A stretch of 64,000 nucleotides of DNA from Pontibacter indicus (GTDB taxonomy: Bacteria; Bacteroidota; Bacteroidia; Cytophagales; Hymenobacteraceae). Position 1 is the first letter of the stretch, and every line of letters starts with the position of its first letter. This document shows, piece after piece, positions 36,825-47,017 of the stretch. A model generated the notes under the pieces. That model was not told where the DNA came from and ran no database searches. It saw nothing but the letters and a program-made list of their open reading frames with translations. The stretch covers positions 1,116,001-1,180,000 of the forward strand of contig NZ_FTPP01000001.1 of NCBI RefSeq assembly GCF_900156345.1, given 5' to 3'. Both the position numbers and the translations under genes were made by a program.

Positions 36825-38474
36825 ATGCTACAATCTGACAACCCGACCACGACCAAAGCCTGGAAAAAACTGGAAGCCCACTTTGCTGAGCTGCAGCACC
36901 AACACCTGCGCGACCTCTTCAAGGCCGATCCGCAACGCTTTGAGAAATTCTCTTTTGAAGTAGACGGCACGCTCTACGACTTCTCGAAAAACAGCATCAC
37001 CGAAGAGACGCTGGATCTACTGACTGAACTGGCCGAGGATACAAAAGTACCGGCTGCCATCGAAAGCATGCTGCGCGGTGAGAAGATCAATGCCACTGAA
37101 GGACGCGCTGTGCTGCATACAGCCTTGCGCAATTTCACGGATCAGGAATTGATGGTAGACGGGGAGAATGTGCTGGAAGAAGTGCGGGATGTGCAGCGCC
37201 AGATGAAAGACTTTTGCGATCGCCTACACAATGGCTTGTGGACGGGCTATACCGGCAAAAAAGTGCAGCATGTGGTCAACATCGGCATTGGCGGTTCGCA
37301 CCTGGGTCCGCAAATGGTGACCGAGGCGCTCAAAAAATACCAGAAGCCTAACATCGAAGTACATTTCATTTCGAACGTGGACGGCACTGATGCGGCAGAA
37401 GTGCTGAAAAAAGTTGATCCGGAAACGACGCTCTTTATCATCGCCTCTAAAACCTTCACCACCAAAGAAACCATCGCCAACGCCCACACCGCGCGCAGCT
37501 GGTTCCTGGAAACGGCCAAAGACGAGGTGCATGTGAGCAAGCATTTTGTGGCGCTCTCCACCAATACCGAGGCAGTTGCCAAGTTCGGCATCGCTCCGGA
37601 AAATACTTTCCGCTTTTGGGACTGGGTGGGCGGCCGCTTCTCGCTCTGGTCAGCCATTGGTCTTTCGATCGCCTGCGCCATTGGGTATGACAAATTCGAG
37701 GAACTGCTGCGCGGCGCTGAAGCCATGGACAAGCACCTGAAAAACACGCCCATGCGCCAGAACATACCGGTACTGATGGCACTTATGAGCGTGTGGTATA
37801 CAAACTTCTTCGGGGCGCAGTCGCATGCGGTGCTGCCTTATGATCAATATTTACGCCTCTTGCCGGAGTATCTGCAGCAACTGCAAATGGAAAGCAACGG
37901 TAAGACCGCTATGCGCAACGGTAAGTATGTGAATTATCAGACCCAGCCAGTCATCTGGGGCGCGGCAGGCACCAACGCGCAGCATTCCTTCTTTCAGTTG
38001 ATACACCAAGGTTCGGTCCTAATCCCTTCTGACTTTCTGGCCCCGGTGAACAGCCACAACCCGATCGGCGAGCACCACCCGATGCTACTTTCCAACTTCT
38101 TTGCCCAGACCGAGGCGCTGATGAAGGGAAAGACAGAAGAAGAAGTACGTGCCGAACTCGAGAAGAAAGGTATGGCGGGTGAAGAACTGGAGCAACTGGT
38201 GCCGCACAAGGTGTTCGAAGGCAACAAACCTTCCACCTCCATCATGTTCGATTTGCTAACGCCCTATACCTTGGGCAGTCTGATCGCGATGTACGAGCAC
38301 AAGACCTTCGTGCAGGGTGTGATCTGGAACGTGTACAGCTTCGACCAATGGGGCGTGGAACTGGGCAAGCAACTGGCCGGCACCATTGAGGAAGAGCTGC
38401 TGCAGGACAAGCAGGCTGATCACGACAGCTCCACAGCCGGACTGATCAATTACTACAGACAAAAACGCAAATAG
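36825..38474 (+). CDS. pgi: glucose-6-phosphate isomerase
   Basis: Cytoplasmic isomerase of glucose-6-phosphate and fructose-6-phosphate, 549 residues, the long E. coli-like form. Signatures: [37 protein letters not shown] (sugar-phosphate loop), [12 protein letters not shown], the catalytic glutamate in QMESNGK, the histidine region [18 protein letters not shown], and the lysine in the C-terminal [14 protein letters not shown] at 36825. It stands beside the GH65/otsB/beta-PGM-like operon in divergent orientation and would take the glucose-6-phosphate produced there into glycolysis. Confidence 0.97.
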   Translation: MLQSDNPTTTKAWKKLEAHFAELQHQHLRDLFKADPQRFEKFSFEVDGTLYDFSKNSITEETLDLLTELAEDTKVPAAIESMLRGEKINATEGRAVLHTALRNFTDQELMVDGENVLEEVRDVQRQMKDFCDRLHNGLWTGYTGKKVQHVVNIGIGGSHLGPQMVTEALKKYQKPNIEVHFISNVDGTDAAEVLKKVDPETTLFIIASKTFTTKETIANAHTARSWFLETAKDEVHVSKHFVALSTNTEAVAKFGIAPENTFRFWDWVGGRFSLWSAIGLSIACAIGYDKFEELLRGAEAMDKHLKNTPMRQNIPVLMALMSVWYTNFFGAQSHAVLPYDQYLRLLPEYLQQLQMESNGKTAMRNGKYVNYQTQPVIWGAAGTNAQHSFFQLIHQGSVLIPSDFLAPVNSHNPIGEHHPMLLSNFFAQTEALMKGKTEEEVRAELEKKGMAGEELEQLVPHKVFEGNKPSTSIMFDLLTPYTLGSLIAMYEHKTFVQGVIWNVYSFDQWGVELGKQLAGTIEEELLQDKQADHDSSTAGLINYYRQKRK

Positions 38475-38521
38475 CGAAAACCTTGCGGCAGGGCTGCGTT
38501 TAAGGATGGTATCTATACCTT

Positions 38522-40120
38522 ATGCAGCACCTATACCCTAAAACGGCGCTTCTGCTGCTTCTCACACTTTTGCTAAGCAGTTGCGCCGACGATAATTTTT
38601 ACCAACAAGACGCTTTGGTACAGCCGGGAGAATATGAACTGCCCCCGGCTGGCACCGACAGCGTATGGGCCGTCGCAGGCCGGCACTATGACCGCAGCTG
38701 GTTTCATCGCCTATTCTGGGGCGACCACCACCGCGACAGCTGGACCACACCCGTTAAGCTTCCCATCTTTGATCTTGCCAAGGTGAACGGTGGCATGAAA
38801 GTATTGAAGAAGGGAGGTGGCTACCAGACGAGCAGCTTCCAGCTTCAGGATAGTCTTGGTCGCACCTACGCTTTCCGCTCCATCGACAAAGACCCGGTGC
38901 TCGTGCTGGCCAAATTCTGGCGTCCTACCTTCGTTACCAACATTCTGCGTGACCAGATTTCCTCTGCCAATCCCTACGGAGCGCTTATTATACCTGACTT
39001 GGCCCATGCGGCAGGCGTTTACCATACCTCTCCCACTCTTTATTATGTCCCGAAAAGCGACACAGCATTTGGGGAATATGCCGGGGCGGTGCAAGGCAAG
39101 GTATACATGCTTGAACAGAAGTTTGTCAGCATGGCCGACACACTGGGCATGTTTGGAAATGTTTCCGGATTTGTGGACTCCGAAGACGCTCTGCGCAGCC
39201 GATACGAAACCAACACGCACCACTTCGACCAGAAGGCTTTTGCCCGTGCCCGACTCCTGGATGTGCTCGTCGGTGACTGGGACCGCCATAAAGGGCAGTG
39301 GGACTGGGCGGCCTATGCAACGCAGACGGATACGACTTACAGGCCCATCCCCAAAGACCGGGACCAGGTTTTCCTGAAGATGAACGACGGCGCTATACCT
39401 GCTATCGCCACCAGCAAGCTTCTGGCACGCAAGTTCAACTCCTTCGGCCCGAAAATCAGGGATGTGAAAGCCCTGATGATCAATGCCCGGTTCATAGACG
39501 AGCGCCTGCTCCATGAACTGACCCGCGATGAATGGATAGCGATTGCCGAAGATATGCAGCAAAGACTGACAGATGAAGTGATTGAAAGGGCCGTGAAAAA
39601 CCTGCCTCATCCTATCTATACCTTAAAAGGCGAAACAACCATCCAAAACCTGAAAAGCCGCCGCGACCAATTGCCTGTGGTGGCCGAAGAGATGTATGAA
39701 ATCCTGGCCGGGGAGGTAACCATTGCCGGCACCGACCAAACGGATATTTTTCAGGTACGGCGGCTGGATGATGAACGCACTGAAGTGAAACTGATTCGAC
39801 CAGCTCGTGCTGCCATACCTGAGAAAGTGCTTTATCAACGTGTGTTCTTGCGCAATGAAACCGAAAAGATCACCCTACACGGACTCAGTGGAGACGATCA
39901 GTTTCTGATTGAGGGGGATGTAGCCGATGGTATACTGGTGGAGGTATATGGCGGCCTTGGAGAAGACGAGATCACTGACAAATCCGCTGTCAAGGGCTGG
40001 CGTAAAATGACCCACATCTACGACACCGAGCGCGGCAACGAAATCGACTTCGGTACCGAAGCCAAAGACCTCACCACCCGCGACGTAAAGGTGCATGCCT
40101 ATGACAGGGAGGGAAACTGA
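38522..40120 (+). CDS. lipoprotein with kinase-like domain, related to the central part of larger phosphoesterase/barrel proteins
   Basis: A 532-residue lipoprotein with lipobox LLLSSC (Cys about 20). The text FWGDHHRDSWTTPVKLP, GGMKVLKKGGGYQTSSFQLQ, VGDWDRHKGQWDW and IPKDRDQVF is what I recall from the middle portion of long Bacteroidota surface proteins in which a metallophosphoesterase domain comes before and an outer-membrane barrel after. The DWDRH and KDRDQ motifs look like those of Fam20/HipA-type atypical kinases. Here both flanking modules are missing. The frame ends cleanly after a beta-rich region (GLSGDDQFLIEGD). Biochemical activity is not known. It could be a stand-alone member or a deletion product. 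Confidence 0.6.
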   Translation: MQHLYPKTALLLLLTLLLSSCADDNFYQQDALVQPGEYELPPAGTDSVWAVAGRHYDRSWFHRLFWGDHHRDSWTTPVKLPIFDLAKVNGGMKVLKKGGGYQTSSFQLQDSLGRTYAFRSIDKDPVLVLAKFWRPTFVTNILRDQISSANPYGALIIPDLAHAAGVYHTSPTLYYVPKSDTAFGEYAGAVQGKVYMLEQKFVSMADTLGMFGNVSGFVDSEDALRSRYETNTHHFDQKAFARARLLDVLVGDWDRHKGQWDWAAYATQTDTTYRPIPKDRDQVFLKMNDGAIPAIATSKLLARKFNSFGPKIRDVKALMINARFIDERLLHELTRDEWIAIAEDMQQRLTDEVIERAVKNLPHPIYTLKGETTIQNLKSRRDQLPVVAEEMYEILAGEVTIAGTDQTDIFQVRRLDDERTEVKLIRPARAAIPEKVLYQRVFLRNETEKITLHGLSGDDQFLIEGDVADGILVEVYGGLGEDEITDKSAVKGWRKMTHIYDTERGNEIDFGTEAKDLTTRDVKVHAYDREGN

Positions 40121-40131
40121 TTTAAGTTAGA

Positions 40132-40212
40132 AAGTTTAGAAGTTAAAAAGGTAGAAAGTAGAATTTATAACACTCTCAACTTTTTAACTTCCGACCTTTT
40201 TAAATTTTTAAC
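40132..40212. repeat. hairpin-forming repeat at a convergent gene end, copy 1
   Basis: Between the kinase-like gene and topoisomerase IB. The left part reads GAAGTTAAAAAGGTAGAAAG and the right part AACTTTTTAACTTCCGACC, so GTTAAAAAG and CTTTTTAAC can pair. The same words recur at 47018-47114 between another convergent gene pair. Probably a dispersed intergenic repeat that doubles as a bidirectional terminator. Confidence 0.65.
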
Positions 40213-41287
40213 TCTTCAGGCTTTTCTCCAGCATCTTCAACACGAAATTTTCCATGTTGCTAAGGTGTTCGATCTTCGATTTGGTGGGATCGTGTTTTTT
40301 AAGGTAGTTGATCAATTTGTCTTCGCGGAAGAGGTTTACAACTTCGGGGTGAATGTAATATTTGCTGCAAACGGTTGGGGTGTTACCCAGGCCTCTGGCT
40401 ACTTCTTTCACGGCCTCTTTTATACCTTTCTCCTTGTCAATTTCCGGGCTCTCGTCGATCACGCGCTCCAAACATTCCACCATGCGCACGGTGCCACCCC
40501 AGGTCCTGAAATCCTTCGCTGTGAAATCATACTCCGTCACTTCGCGCAGGTACTCGTTCACGTCGCCTGACTCCAGCGTCTGCCGCTCGCCGTCCTCGTC
40601 GTAGTACTGGAACAGATCGTAGCCAGGTATATCCTTACATTTCTTTACGAGCTGGGCCAGTCGACGGTCTTTCAGGTCTATCTTCTGCTCCACCCCCTTT
40701 TTGCCCACAAACGAAAAGGTCACCGTACTGCCATTAAAAGACACGTGCCGGTCGCGGAGCGTGGTAAGTCCGTAGGACTTATTTGACTTGGCGTAGGCGC
40801 GGTTGCCGATCCGGATCAGGGCATTGTCCATGATCGACACCACCAGCGCCGTCACTTTGCGTTTGTCAAGCTCCCGCGACTGGATGTCTTTCTGAATACG
40901 CTCTCGCAGGGCGGGCAGCGACTTCCCGAAGGCGATCATGCGGCCGAACTTGGTCAGATTGCGGGCCTTTTGCCACTCGGGGTGATATAGGTACTGCTTA
41001 CGACCTTTGGCGTCGCGGCCGGTGGCTTGCAGGTGTCCCTTGGCAGTTTTTGCGATCCATACCTCGGTCCAGGCAGGCGGGATCACGAGTTTGTTGATAC
41101 GATCGAGCGTCTTTTCGTCCGTCACCTTCTCCCCTTTCTGGTCGTGGTAGTGGAAGCCTTTTCCGGCTTTCTTCCGGGTGATGCCCGGCTTTTCGTCCGA
41201 GGTATAGCGCAGACCAGCCCACTCTGCTGAGAGTGCCGGATCTTTATGTAAGTTATGCAGTTCTTCTTTCGTCATCTGTTGAGGCAT
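40208..41287 (-). CDS. DNA topoisomerase IB
   Basis: Poxvirus/eukaryote-like type IB topoisomerase of 359 residues that relaxes supercoils by a 3'-phosphotyrosyl intermediate. The N-terminal domain has GLRYTSDEKPGITRK and VIPPAWTEVWI. The catalytic domain has LIRIGNRAYAKSNKSYGLTTLRDRH (residues of the Arg/Lys set), RTWGGTV and the tyrosine in SKYYIHP (about Tyr311). Common in environmental Bacteroidota but not universal. Single gene, ATG at 41287, convergent with the kinase-like lipoprotein gene. Confidence 0.92.
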   Translation of the reverse strand: MPQQMTKEELHNLHKDPALSAEWAGLRYTSDEKPGITRKKAGKGFHYHDQKGEKVTDEKTLDRINKLVIPPAWTEVWIAKTAKGHLQATGRDAKGRKQYLYHPEWQKARNLTKFGRMIAFGKSLPALRERIQKDIQSRELDKRKVTALVVSIMDNALIRIGNRAYAKSNKSYGLTTLRDRHVSFNGSTVTFSFVGKKGVEQKIDLKDRRLAQLVKKCKDIPGYDLFQYYDEDGERQTLESGDVNEYLREVTEYDFTAKDFRTWGGTVRMVECLERVIDESPEIDKEKGIKEAVKEVARGLGNTPTVCSKYYIHPEVVNLFREDKLINYLKKHDPTKSKIEHLSNMENFVLKMLEKSLKS

Positions 41288-41384
41288 TAGGCGCCCCCTG
41301 CCATAATACTACGATGGTCTTCAAAAGTTATTCGGGAGGTAAGCGGGTATGGACATTGGGTTATACCTGCTCAACAATTACCGC

Positions 41385-41392
41385 TATATTTG
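41385..41392 (+). promoter_or_regulatory. putative -7 promoter element of the small membrane protein gene
   Basis: TATATTTG matches TAnnTTTG and ends 22 bases before the ATG at 41415, which supports that start over the upstream in-frame extension. Confidence 0.55.
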
Positions 41393-41414
41393 TTCCCGGA
41401 AAAAAGACAAACGC

Positions 41415-41825
41415 ATGACCATTCATAAGCAAATCTCATACCTCTATGCCTTCTTTGGCGTGTTTCTGCTGGGCTGTGGCATAGTGGCCGTAGATATAGC
41501 CGGCGAGCAAGCCCAGACCGCGCTCATCACAGGTATAGCCGGCGGTCTGCTGGCCCTCACGGCTGGGCACTTCCTGAACCGCCGCCAGCGCTGGGGCTTT
41601 CTGCTGGGTACGGCCGAGGCCGGCCTGCTTACATTGCTCTTAGGGTGGCGCTCAGGCACCTATTTTATCCGCCTGCTCGAGATGGTGCAGGAGGCGCCGG
41701 AGCCGAACTCCACCCAGACGGCAGGTATGGCTTTTTTGCTAACCACGGCCATGCTGGTAGTGGCTCTTTTGACCCTAGCTGTATCGGTTATGTTCGCTAA
41801 ACAAGTGTTTGCCGAAACAAAATAG
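41415..41825 (+). CDS. small integral membrane protein (hypothetical)
   Basis: A 136-residue protein with four predicted transmembrane segments (YAFFGVFLLGCGIVAVDI, LITGIAGGLLALTAGHFL, WGFLLGTAEAGLLTLLLGW, AFLLTTAMLVVALLTLAVSV) joined by short basic loops. The GIAGGLLALTAG pattern recalls TMEM14-like small membrane proteins but the match is weak. The open frame starts 22 codons earlier, but the promoter word overlaps that region. Function unknown. Confidence 0.65.
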   Translation: MTIHKQISYLYAFFGVFLLGCGIVAVDIAGEQAQTALITGIAGGLLALTAGHFLNRRQRWGFLLGTAEAGLLTLLLGWRSGTYFIRLLEMVQEAPEPNSTQTAGMAFLLTTAMLVVALLTLAVSVMFAKQVFAETK

Positions 41826-41914
41826 GCGTTCGTCTATATTTTCTTATAGCATTAAACCATTATGTGTTATATTGGTCTTAACAAAAGACCAATCGTTCAC
41901 CTAAACAAATTTTT

Positions 41915-44764
41915 ATGCTTCAGAAAATCGGTTTGAGCATCGTGCTAACGGCCAGTGTGGTCAATGCAGCCGAGGCGCAGACAAAACTCGTGGAAAAGGT
42001 AACCAAGAAAGGCGATGAGCTGGTTATACCTTACGAAAAATACAAACTGGCCAATGGCCTCACCCTGATCGTGCACGAAGATCACTCTGATCCGGTTGTG
42101 CACGTGGACGTTACCTACCACGTGGGCTCGGCCCGCGAAGAAGTGGGTAAGTCTGGCTTCGCGCACTTCTTTGAGCACATGATGTTCCAGGGCTCCGACA
42201 ACGTGGCCGACGAAGAGCATTTCAAAATCGTGTCGGATGCAGGTGGTACGCTGAATGGTACTACCAACCGCGACCGCACCAACTACTTCGAAACCGTGCC
42301 AAGCAACCAACTGGAAACAGCGCTTTGGCTGGAGGCTGACCGCATGGGCTTCCTGCTGGATGCCGTAACCCAGAAGAAATTCGAAGTGCAGCGCGAAACC
42401 GTGAAGAACGAGCGTGGCCAGAACTACGACAACCGCCCTTACGGTCTGGTATACGAGAAGACTTCTCAGAACCTCTACCCTTACGGTCACCCGTACTCCT
42501 GGACTACCATTGGTTACATCGAGGACCTGAACCGCGTGAACGTGGACGACCTGAAGAACTTCTTCCTCCGCTGGTACGGTCCGAACAACGCCACTGTAAC
42601 AGTAGGTGGTGATGTAAACCCGGCGGAAGTAGTAAAGCTGGTGGAGAAATATTTCGGTTCAATCCCTACCGGCCCTGCCGTACAGGACATGAAGCCAATG
42701 GTCGCTTCGCTTACTGCTGACCGTTATGTTTCTTACGAAGATAACGTGCGTTTCCCAATGCTGCGCGTAACGTATCCGGTGCCTGAGGCTGGTCACAAAG
42801 ATGAGCACGCGTTGGACGTTTTGGCTGAGATCCTGGGACAGGGACGTAACTCTATCTTTTACAAAAACTTCGTGAAAGAGCAGAAAGCCCTGCAGGCTTC
42901 TGCCATGAACTCTACCTCAGAATTGGCTGGTGAATTCGGTATCTCCATCATGGCGTTCCCGAACAGCACCCTGGCGCAAATGGAGGAACTGATGCGCAAG
43001 TCCATTGCTGAGTTTGAAACACGCGGCGTGACTGACGAAGACCTGCAGCGCTACAAGGCTTCTGCTGAGTCGAGCCTGATCAACCGCATGGCGAGCGTGA
43101 GTGGCAAAGTATCGCAGCTCGCTGCATACGAAACCTTCCGCAATAACCCGAACTACCTGCAGGAGGAAATCCGTCGCATCAATGCGCTGACCAAAGCAGA
43201 CGTGATGCGTGTGTACAACCAGTACATCAAAGGCAAGCCGGCCGTTATCCTGAGCGTAGTGCCTAAGGGCAAGCCGGAGATGGTGGCCAAAGCCGACAAC
43301 TACACCGTTGACACCAAGGTATCGGTAGCACAACCGCAGGACTACAGCGGCCTGAGCTATACCAAGGCTGTTGACACGTTCGACCGCAGCAAGCGCCCGG
43401 TAGCTGGTCAGGCTAAGGCGGTGAGCGTACCGAACTTCTATACTGCCAAGTTCAAGAATGGCATGAAGGTGATCGGCACCAAGTCGGACGAAATCCCAAC
43501 CGTAACGCTGCAGCTGACTATACCTGGCGGACACCGTTTACTGGCCAGCAACCCGGGCAAAGCAGGTATCGCTTCGCTGACAGCTTCACTGATGAACGAG
43601 GACACCGAGAACTACACTTCGGAAGCCTTCACAAGCGAGCTCGACAAACTGGGTAGCTCGATCCGCATTGGTTCCGGTACGGAAGACACCTACATCACGG
43701 TGCAAGCGCTGAAAAAGAACCTGGACAAGACATTGGTACTGCTCGAAGAGCGCCTGTTCCGTCCGAAGTTTGCGCAGGACGACTTTGAGCGTCTGAAGAA
43801 GCAGCAGCTGGAAGGTATAGCCAACCAGTCGACACAGCCAACGGCTATTGCCAGCAGCGTGTACAACAAACTGCTTTATGGCGATAACCACATCATGGCT
43901 ATACCTACTTCAGGTACAACAGAGTCGGTTACCAGCATCACACTGGACGATGTGAAGCAATTCTATGCCAACAACTACACGCCTACCGGCGCTGAGTTGG
44001 TGGTAGTAGGTGACATCAACGAAAAAGAGATCATCGGTAAACTCGGCTTCCTGAAAAACTGGAAAAAGAAGAATGTAACTGTGCCTGCTGATGTGAAGGC
44101 TCCTGCCATCGCCTCTACTAAGATCTACTTTGTGGACAAGCCAGACGCAGCACAATCTGAGATCAGAATCGGTTACGTGGCCCTCCCTTACGACGCGACC
44201 GGTGAGTATTACAAAACGTCGTTGATGAACTTCGTATTGGGTGGTGCCTTCAACAGCCGCATCAACCTGAACCTGCGTGAAGACAAAGGCTATACCTACG
44301 GTGCCCGTTCAGGCTTTGGTGGCAGCCGCTTTGCTGGTCCTTACACGGCTTCTGCCGGTGTGCGTGCCGATGCTACAGCCGCTTCGGTTGTGGAATTCAT
44401 GAAAGAGATCAACGATTTCAGAACCAAAGGCATCACAGAAGATGAATTGCAGTTCATGAAGAACTCGATCGGTCAGTCAGATGCCCGCCAGTACGAGACG
44501 CCTGCTCAAAAGGCGAACTTCCTGGGCCGCATCCTGCGCTACGACCTGAAGAAGGACTACGTGAGCAAGCAGACCCAGATCCTGAACAACATGACGAAGC
44601 AGGAGATCGATGCGCTGGCAGCCAAGCACCTGCCTGCTGACAAGATGCACATCGTGGTAGTGGGCGACAAGAAGACCGTGTTGCCTGAGCTGCAGAAGCT
44701 GAACTACGAATTGGTGGAGCTGGATACCAACGGCAACCCCGTAGGTACCTCATCCGTAAAATAA
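41915..44764 (+). CDS. M16 family zinc metallopeptidase (pitrilysin-like), two-module
   Basis: A 949-residue exported peptidase. A signal peptide ends near NAAEAQ. The first M16 module has the inverted zinc motif HFFEH (84-88) and the distal glutamate in NERGQNYDNRPYG. A middle linker is followed by a second M16-type module without HxxEH (IPGGHRLLASNPGKAG, and RINLNLREDKGYTYG with the conserved R/Y pair), as usual where one half is active. Likely degrades peptides in the periplasm. It is followed by a strong terminator. A third of its AGGTATAG words lie in frame as GIA or IP codons. Confidence 0.92.
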   Translation: MLQKIGLSIVLTASVVNAAEAQTKLVEKVTKKGDELVIPYEKYKLANGLTLIVHEDHSDPVVHVDVTYHVGSAREEVGKSGFAHFFEHMMFQGSDNVADEEHFKIVSDAGGTLNGTTNRDRTNYFETVPSNQLETALWLEADRMGFLLDAVTQKKFEVQRETVKNERGQNYDNRPYGLVYEKTSQNLYPYGHPYSWTTIGYIEDLNRVNVDDLKNFFLRWYGPNNATVTVGGDVNPAEVVKLVEKYFGSIPTGPAVQDMKPMVASLTADRYVSYEDNVRFPMLRVTYPVPEAGHKDEHALDVLAEILGQGRNSIFYKNFVKEQKALQASAMNSTSELAGEFGISIMAFPNSTLAQMEELMRKSIAEFETRGVTDEDLQRYKASAESSLINRMASVSGKVSQLAAYETFRNNPNYLQEEIRRINALTKADVMRVYNQYIKGKPAVILSVVPKGKPEMVAKADNYTVDTKVSVAQPQDYSGLSYTKAVDTFDRSKRPVAGQAKAVSVPNFYTAKFKNGMKVIGTKSDEIPTVTLQLTIPGGHRLLASNPGKAGIASLTASLMNEDTENYTSEAFTSELDKLGSSIRIGSGTEDTYITVQALKKNLDKTLVLLEERLFRPKFAQDDFERLKKQQLEGIANQSTQPTAIASSVYNKLLYGDNHIMAIPTSGTTESVTSITLDDVKQFYANNYTPTGAELVVVGDINEKEIIGKLGFLKNWKKKNVTVPADVKAPAIASTKIYFVDKPDAAQSEIRIGYVALPYDATGEYYKTSLMNFVLGGAFNSRINLNLREDKGYTYGARSGFGGSRFAGPYTASAGVRADATAASVVEFMKEINDFRTKGITEDELQFMKNSIGQSDARQYETPAQKANFLGRILRYDLKKDYVSKQTQILNNMTKQEIDALAAKHLPADKMHIVVVGDKKTVLPELQKLNYELVELDTNGNPVGTSSVK

Positions 44765-44780
44765 TCCATACTACACTTGA

Positions 44781-44811
44781 AAAAAAGCCCCTGAAATTCA
44801 GGGGCTTTTTT
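44781..44811 (+). terminator. terminator after the M16 peptidase gene
   Basis: AAAAAAGCCCCTGAA and CAGGGGCTTTTTT form a hairpin with a short loop and flanking T-run, 16 bases past the stop. Confidence 0.9.
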
Positions 44812-44983
44812 ATTTGCACTATTTTCTGCGCTATACCTGTCCACAATGCTTCCAACCATGGGTATTTTTAATCCGTAAGGGCATACTAAAATCTGATCGC
44901 GCAAGTTCTAAGCATTTGCAGGGGGCTGTTTTTCCGGCTTATACCTGTGCAGCGCTTAAACCCATTTTACCACTCTTAACCAA

Positions 44984-45820
44984 ATGAAGAAACATATCAA
45001 GCTTACCGCACCCTGGTTGCTCGTCTTTGCCAGCGTGTTTTTCATGAGCAGTTGTAAAGACAACGAAGGTGTCATTTTCTCCATTCAGGACGACATCCGG
45101 CTGGGAGAGCAGGTGTCGCAGCAGGTAGACTCCACCTTTCGCGCACAGGGCAAGCTGCTGGAACAAAACTCCTCCAATGCAAATGTGCAGAAAGCCTATA
45201 CCCACCTTGACCGCATTGTGAACCGCGTGCTTAACTCCGGTGAGATCAAATACAGAAACGAATTTGTCTGGACAGTGAAGATCATCGACGACCGCGAAAC
45301 CCTCAACGCTTTTGCCGCACCAGGCGGGCACATTTATGTGTATACCGGCCTGATGAAGTTTCTGGACGACGAAGACCATTTTGCCGGCGTGCTGGCCCAT
45401 GAAATAGCGCACGCCGACAAACGCCACAGCGTACAGCAGCTCCAGCGCGACTATGGTATAGCGTTGCTACTATCCGTGGCGCTTGGTAACAATGCTGGCA
45501 CACTGCAGCAGATTGCCGCTCAGCTGGCCGGTACGCTGGCCGGTCTGCGCTTCAGCCGTGGTGCCGAGACGGAGGCCGATAATGCCTCGGTGGTATACCT
45601 GGATGGCACTAATTATTATGCCTGTGACGGTGCGGCCGGCTTTTTCGTGAAGCTCAATGCGCAGGCGCAAAGCAGCAACCCGCCTGAGTTCCTGAGCACG
45701 CACCCAAACCCGGAGAACCGCGTCGAGAACATACAGCAGCAGGCTAACCAGCGTGGCTGCGCCACAGACGGGGCCGCCAATACCGACTTCAACGAACTGA
45801 AAAAAAGCCTGAACTTGTAA
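44984..45820 (+). CDS. M48 family metalloprotease lipoprotein
   Basis: A 278-residue periplasmic lipoprotein peptidase. Lipobox FFMSSC (Cys about 24). The zinc motif HEIAH is at 139-143 and the third ligand glutamate is in GAETEADNASVVYL. The substrate-binding NAFAAPGGHIYVYTGL and the C-terminal THPNPENRVENI are typical of the BepA/LoiP-like group. A second M48 peptidase is encoded at 51302-52111. Probable role in envelope protein quality control, by family. ATG at 44984. Confidence 0.9.
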   Translation: MKKHIKLTAPWLLVFASVFFMSSCKDNEGVIFSIQDDIRLGEQVSQQVDSTFRAQGKLLEQNSSNANVQKAYTHLDRIVNRVLNSGEIKYRNEFVWTVKIIDDRETLNAFAAPGGHIYVYTGLMKFLDDEDHFAGVLAHEIAHADKRHSVQQLQRDYGIALLLSVALGNNAGTLQQIAAQLAGTLAGLRFSRGAETEADNASVVYLDGTNYYACDGAAGFFVKLNAQAQSSNPPEFLSTHPNPENRVENIQQQANQRGCATDGAANTDFNELKKSLNL

Positions 45821-45825
45821 CACGC

Positions 45826-45851
45826 AAAGGTCTGTCGCGAGGCAGGCCTTT
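45826..45851 (+). terminator. weak hairpin after the M48 lipoprotein gene
   Basis: AAAGGTCTG and CAGGCCTTT pair with one wobble around an eight-base loop, followed by CTG and a short T-run. It lies in the 57-base gap before the App1-like gene. Confidence 0.45.
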
Positions 45852-45877
45852 CTGTTTCACTCCTGTACCTGCAGACG

Positions 45878-47017
45878 ATGAAAAAAATAAAGAACACGGC
45901 CACCAAAGCCGTCCTGAAAGCGGAAGAGAAGTTTGATACCCTGACCTTTAACCTGCGTCGCAAGCTCAACATGTTTGGCCCGCTGCACATCATGGCCTAC
46001 CGCAGCTACGGCACCCCCTCCCGATTATATGTGAAAGGGCGCGTGCTGGTCGACAAGGGCATCACAGTGTCGGAGGAAAATGATTCCTTGTGGGAGAACA
46101 TCCTGAACATGTACAAGCGCTTCAACAGCCGGGAGATTCCGGGAGCCCGTGTGGAGCTCTGCCTGGGAGATCAGAAGCACGAAATCACGACTGATGTAGA
46201 AGGATACTTTGTGCTGAACCTCGCTCCAGAGAGGCCCTTGGTGCTCGACGACATCTGGCACACCATTGATATCACGCTGGCAGAATCGCCGGTTGAAGTG
46301 GAGGGTCCGGTGAAGGCGCAGGCGCATGTGCTCGTTCCTCCTCCCGATGCCGAGTATGGCATCATCAGCGACATTGATGATACCGTGGTGCGGACCGGCG
46401 CCACCAGCCTGTTGCAGACAGGCCGAAACGTACTGCTCAACAATGCGCATTCCCGCATCCCTTTCCATGGGGTTTCCTCCTTCTACAAGTCCCTGCAGCT
46501 AGGACGAAACGGCAAGCGCAACAACCCGTTTTTTTACGTTTCGAGCAGCCCCTGGAACACGTACGACTTGCTTTACCACTTTCTGGAACTGAACGAGATA
46601 CCGCAGGGTCCGCTCCTGCTCCGGGATTTCGGCATAGACGAGAGCAAACTCGGCTCCTCGGACCACATGAGCCACAAGTACAAAGAGATCGAGAACATTC
46701 TGATCACTTATCCCGAGCTCAAGTTCATATTGATAGGCGACAGTGGACAGCAGGATGCCGAGATTTACGCTGAAGTCGTGCGCAAGCATCCGGGCCGTGT
46801 GTTGGCCATCTACATCCGGGATGTGAACATCGAAAAGCACACCACCAAAGTGGTCAAGATATTCGACGAGTTTAAGGACAACAAAGAAGTGGAGATGGTG
46901 TTGGTAAAACAAACCCTGGAGGCCGCTGAACACGCTGCCAAATGCGGTTACATCTTCACCGAAGAAATTCCGGAAATTGCCCGTGAGACGGAGGTGGACG
47001 CCGAGGGAGATGAATAG
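45878..47017 (+). CDS. App1-like phosphatase domain protein (DUF2183)
   Basis: A 379-residue protein with an N-terminal part of unknown fold and a C-terminal HAD-like domain of the App1 phosphatidate phosphatase family. The catalytic motif is ISDIDDTVV (Asp at 165 and 167), followed by FYVSSSPWNTYDLL and LIGDSGQQDAEIYAE. App1 in yeast dephosphorylates phosphatidic acid; in bacteria the substrate is unproven. No signal peptide. Convergent with the mtgA/NTF2-like operon across a hairpin repeat. Confidence 0.85.
   Translation: MKKIKNTATKAVLKAEEKFDTLTFNLRRKLNMFGPLHIMAYRSYGTPSRLYVKGRVLVDKGITVSEENDSLWENILNMYKRFNSREIPGARVELCLGDQKHEITTDVEGYFVLNLAPERPLVLDDIWHTIDITLAESPVEVEGPVKAQAHVLVPPPDAEYGIISDIDDTVVRTGATSLLQTGRNVLLNNAHSRIPFHGVSSFYKSLQLGRNGKRNNPFFYVSSSPWNTYDLLYHFLELNEIPQGPLLLRDFGIDESKLGSSDHMSHKYKEIENILITYPELKFILIGDSGQQDAEIYAEVVRKHPGRVLAIYIRDVNIEKHTTKVVKIFDEFKDNKEVEMVLVKQTLEAAEHAAKCGYIFTEEIPEIARETEVDAEGDE

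Noticed and set aside
38711..39610. 299-codon minus-strand frame inside the kinase-like lipoprotein gene
   Set aside because: Fully antisense to a gene with a signal peptide and conserved motifs; no coding evidence of its own.
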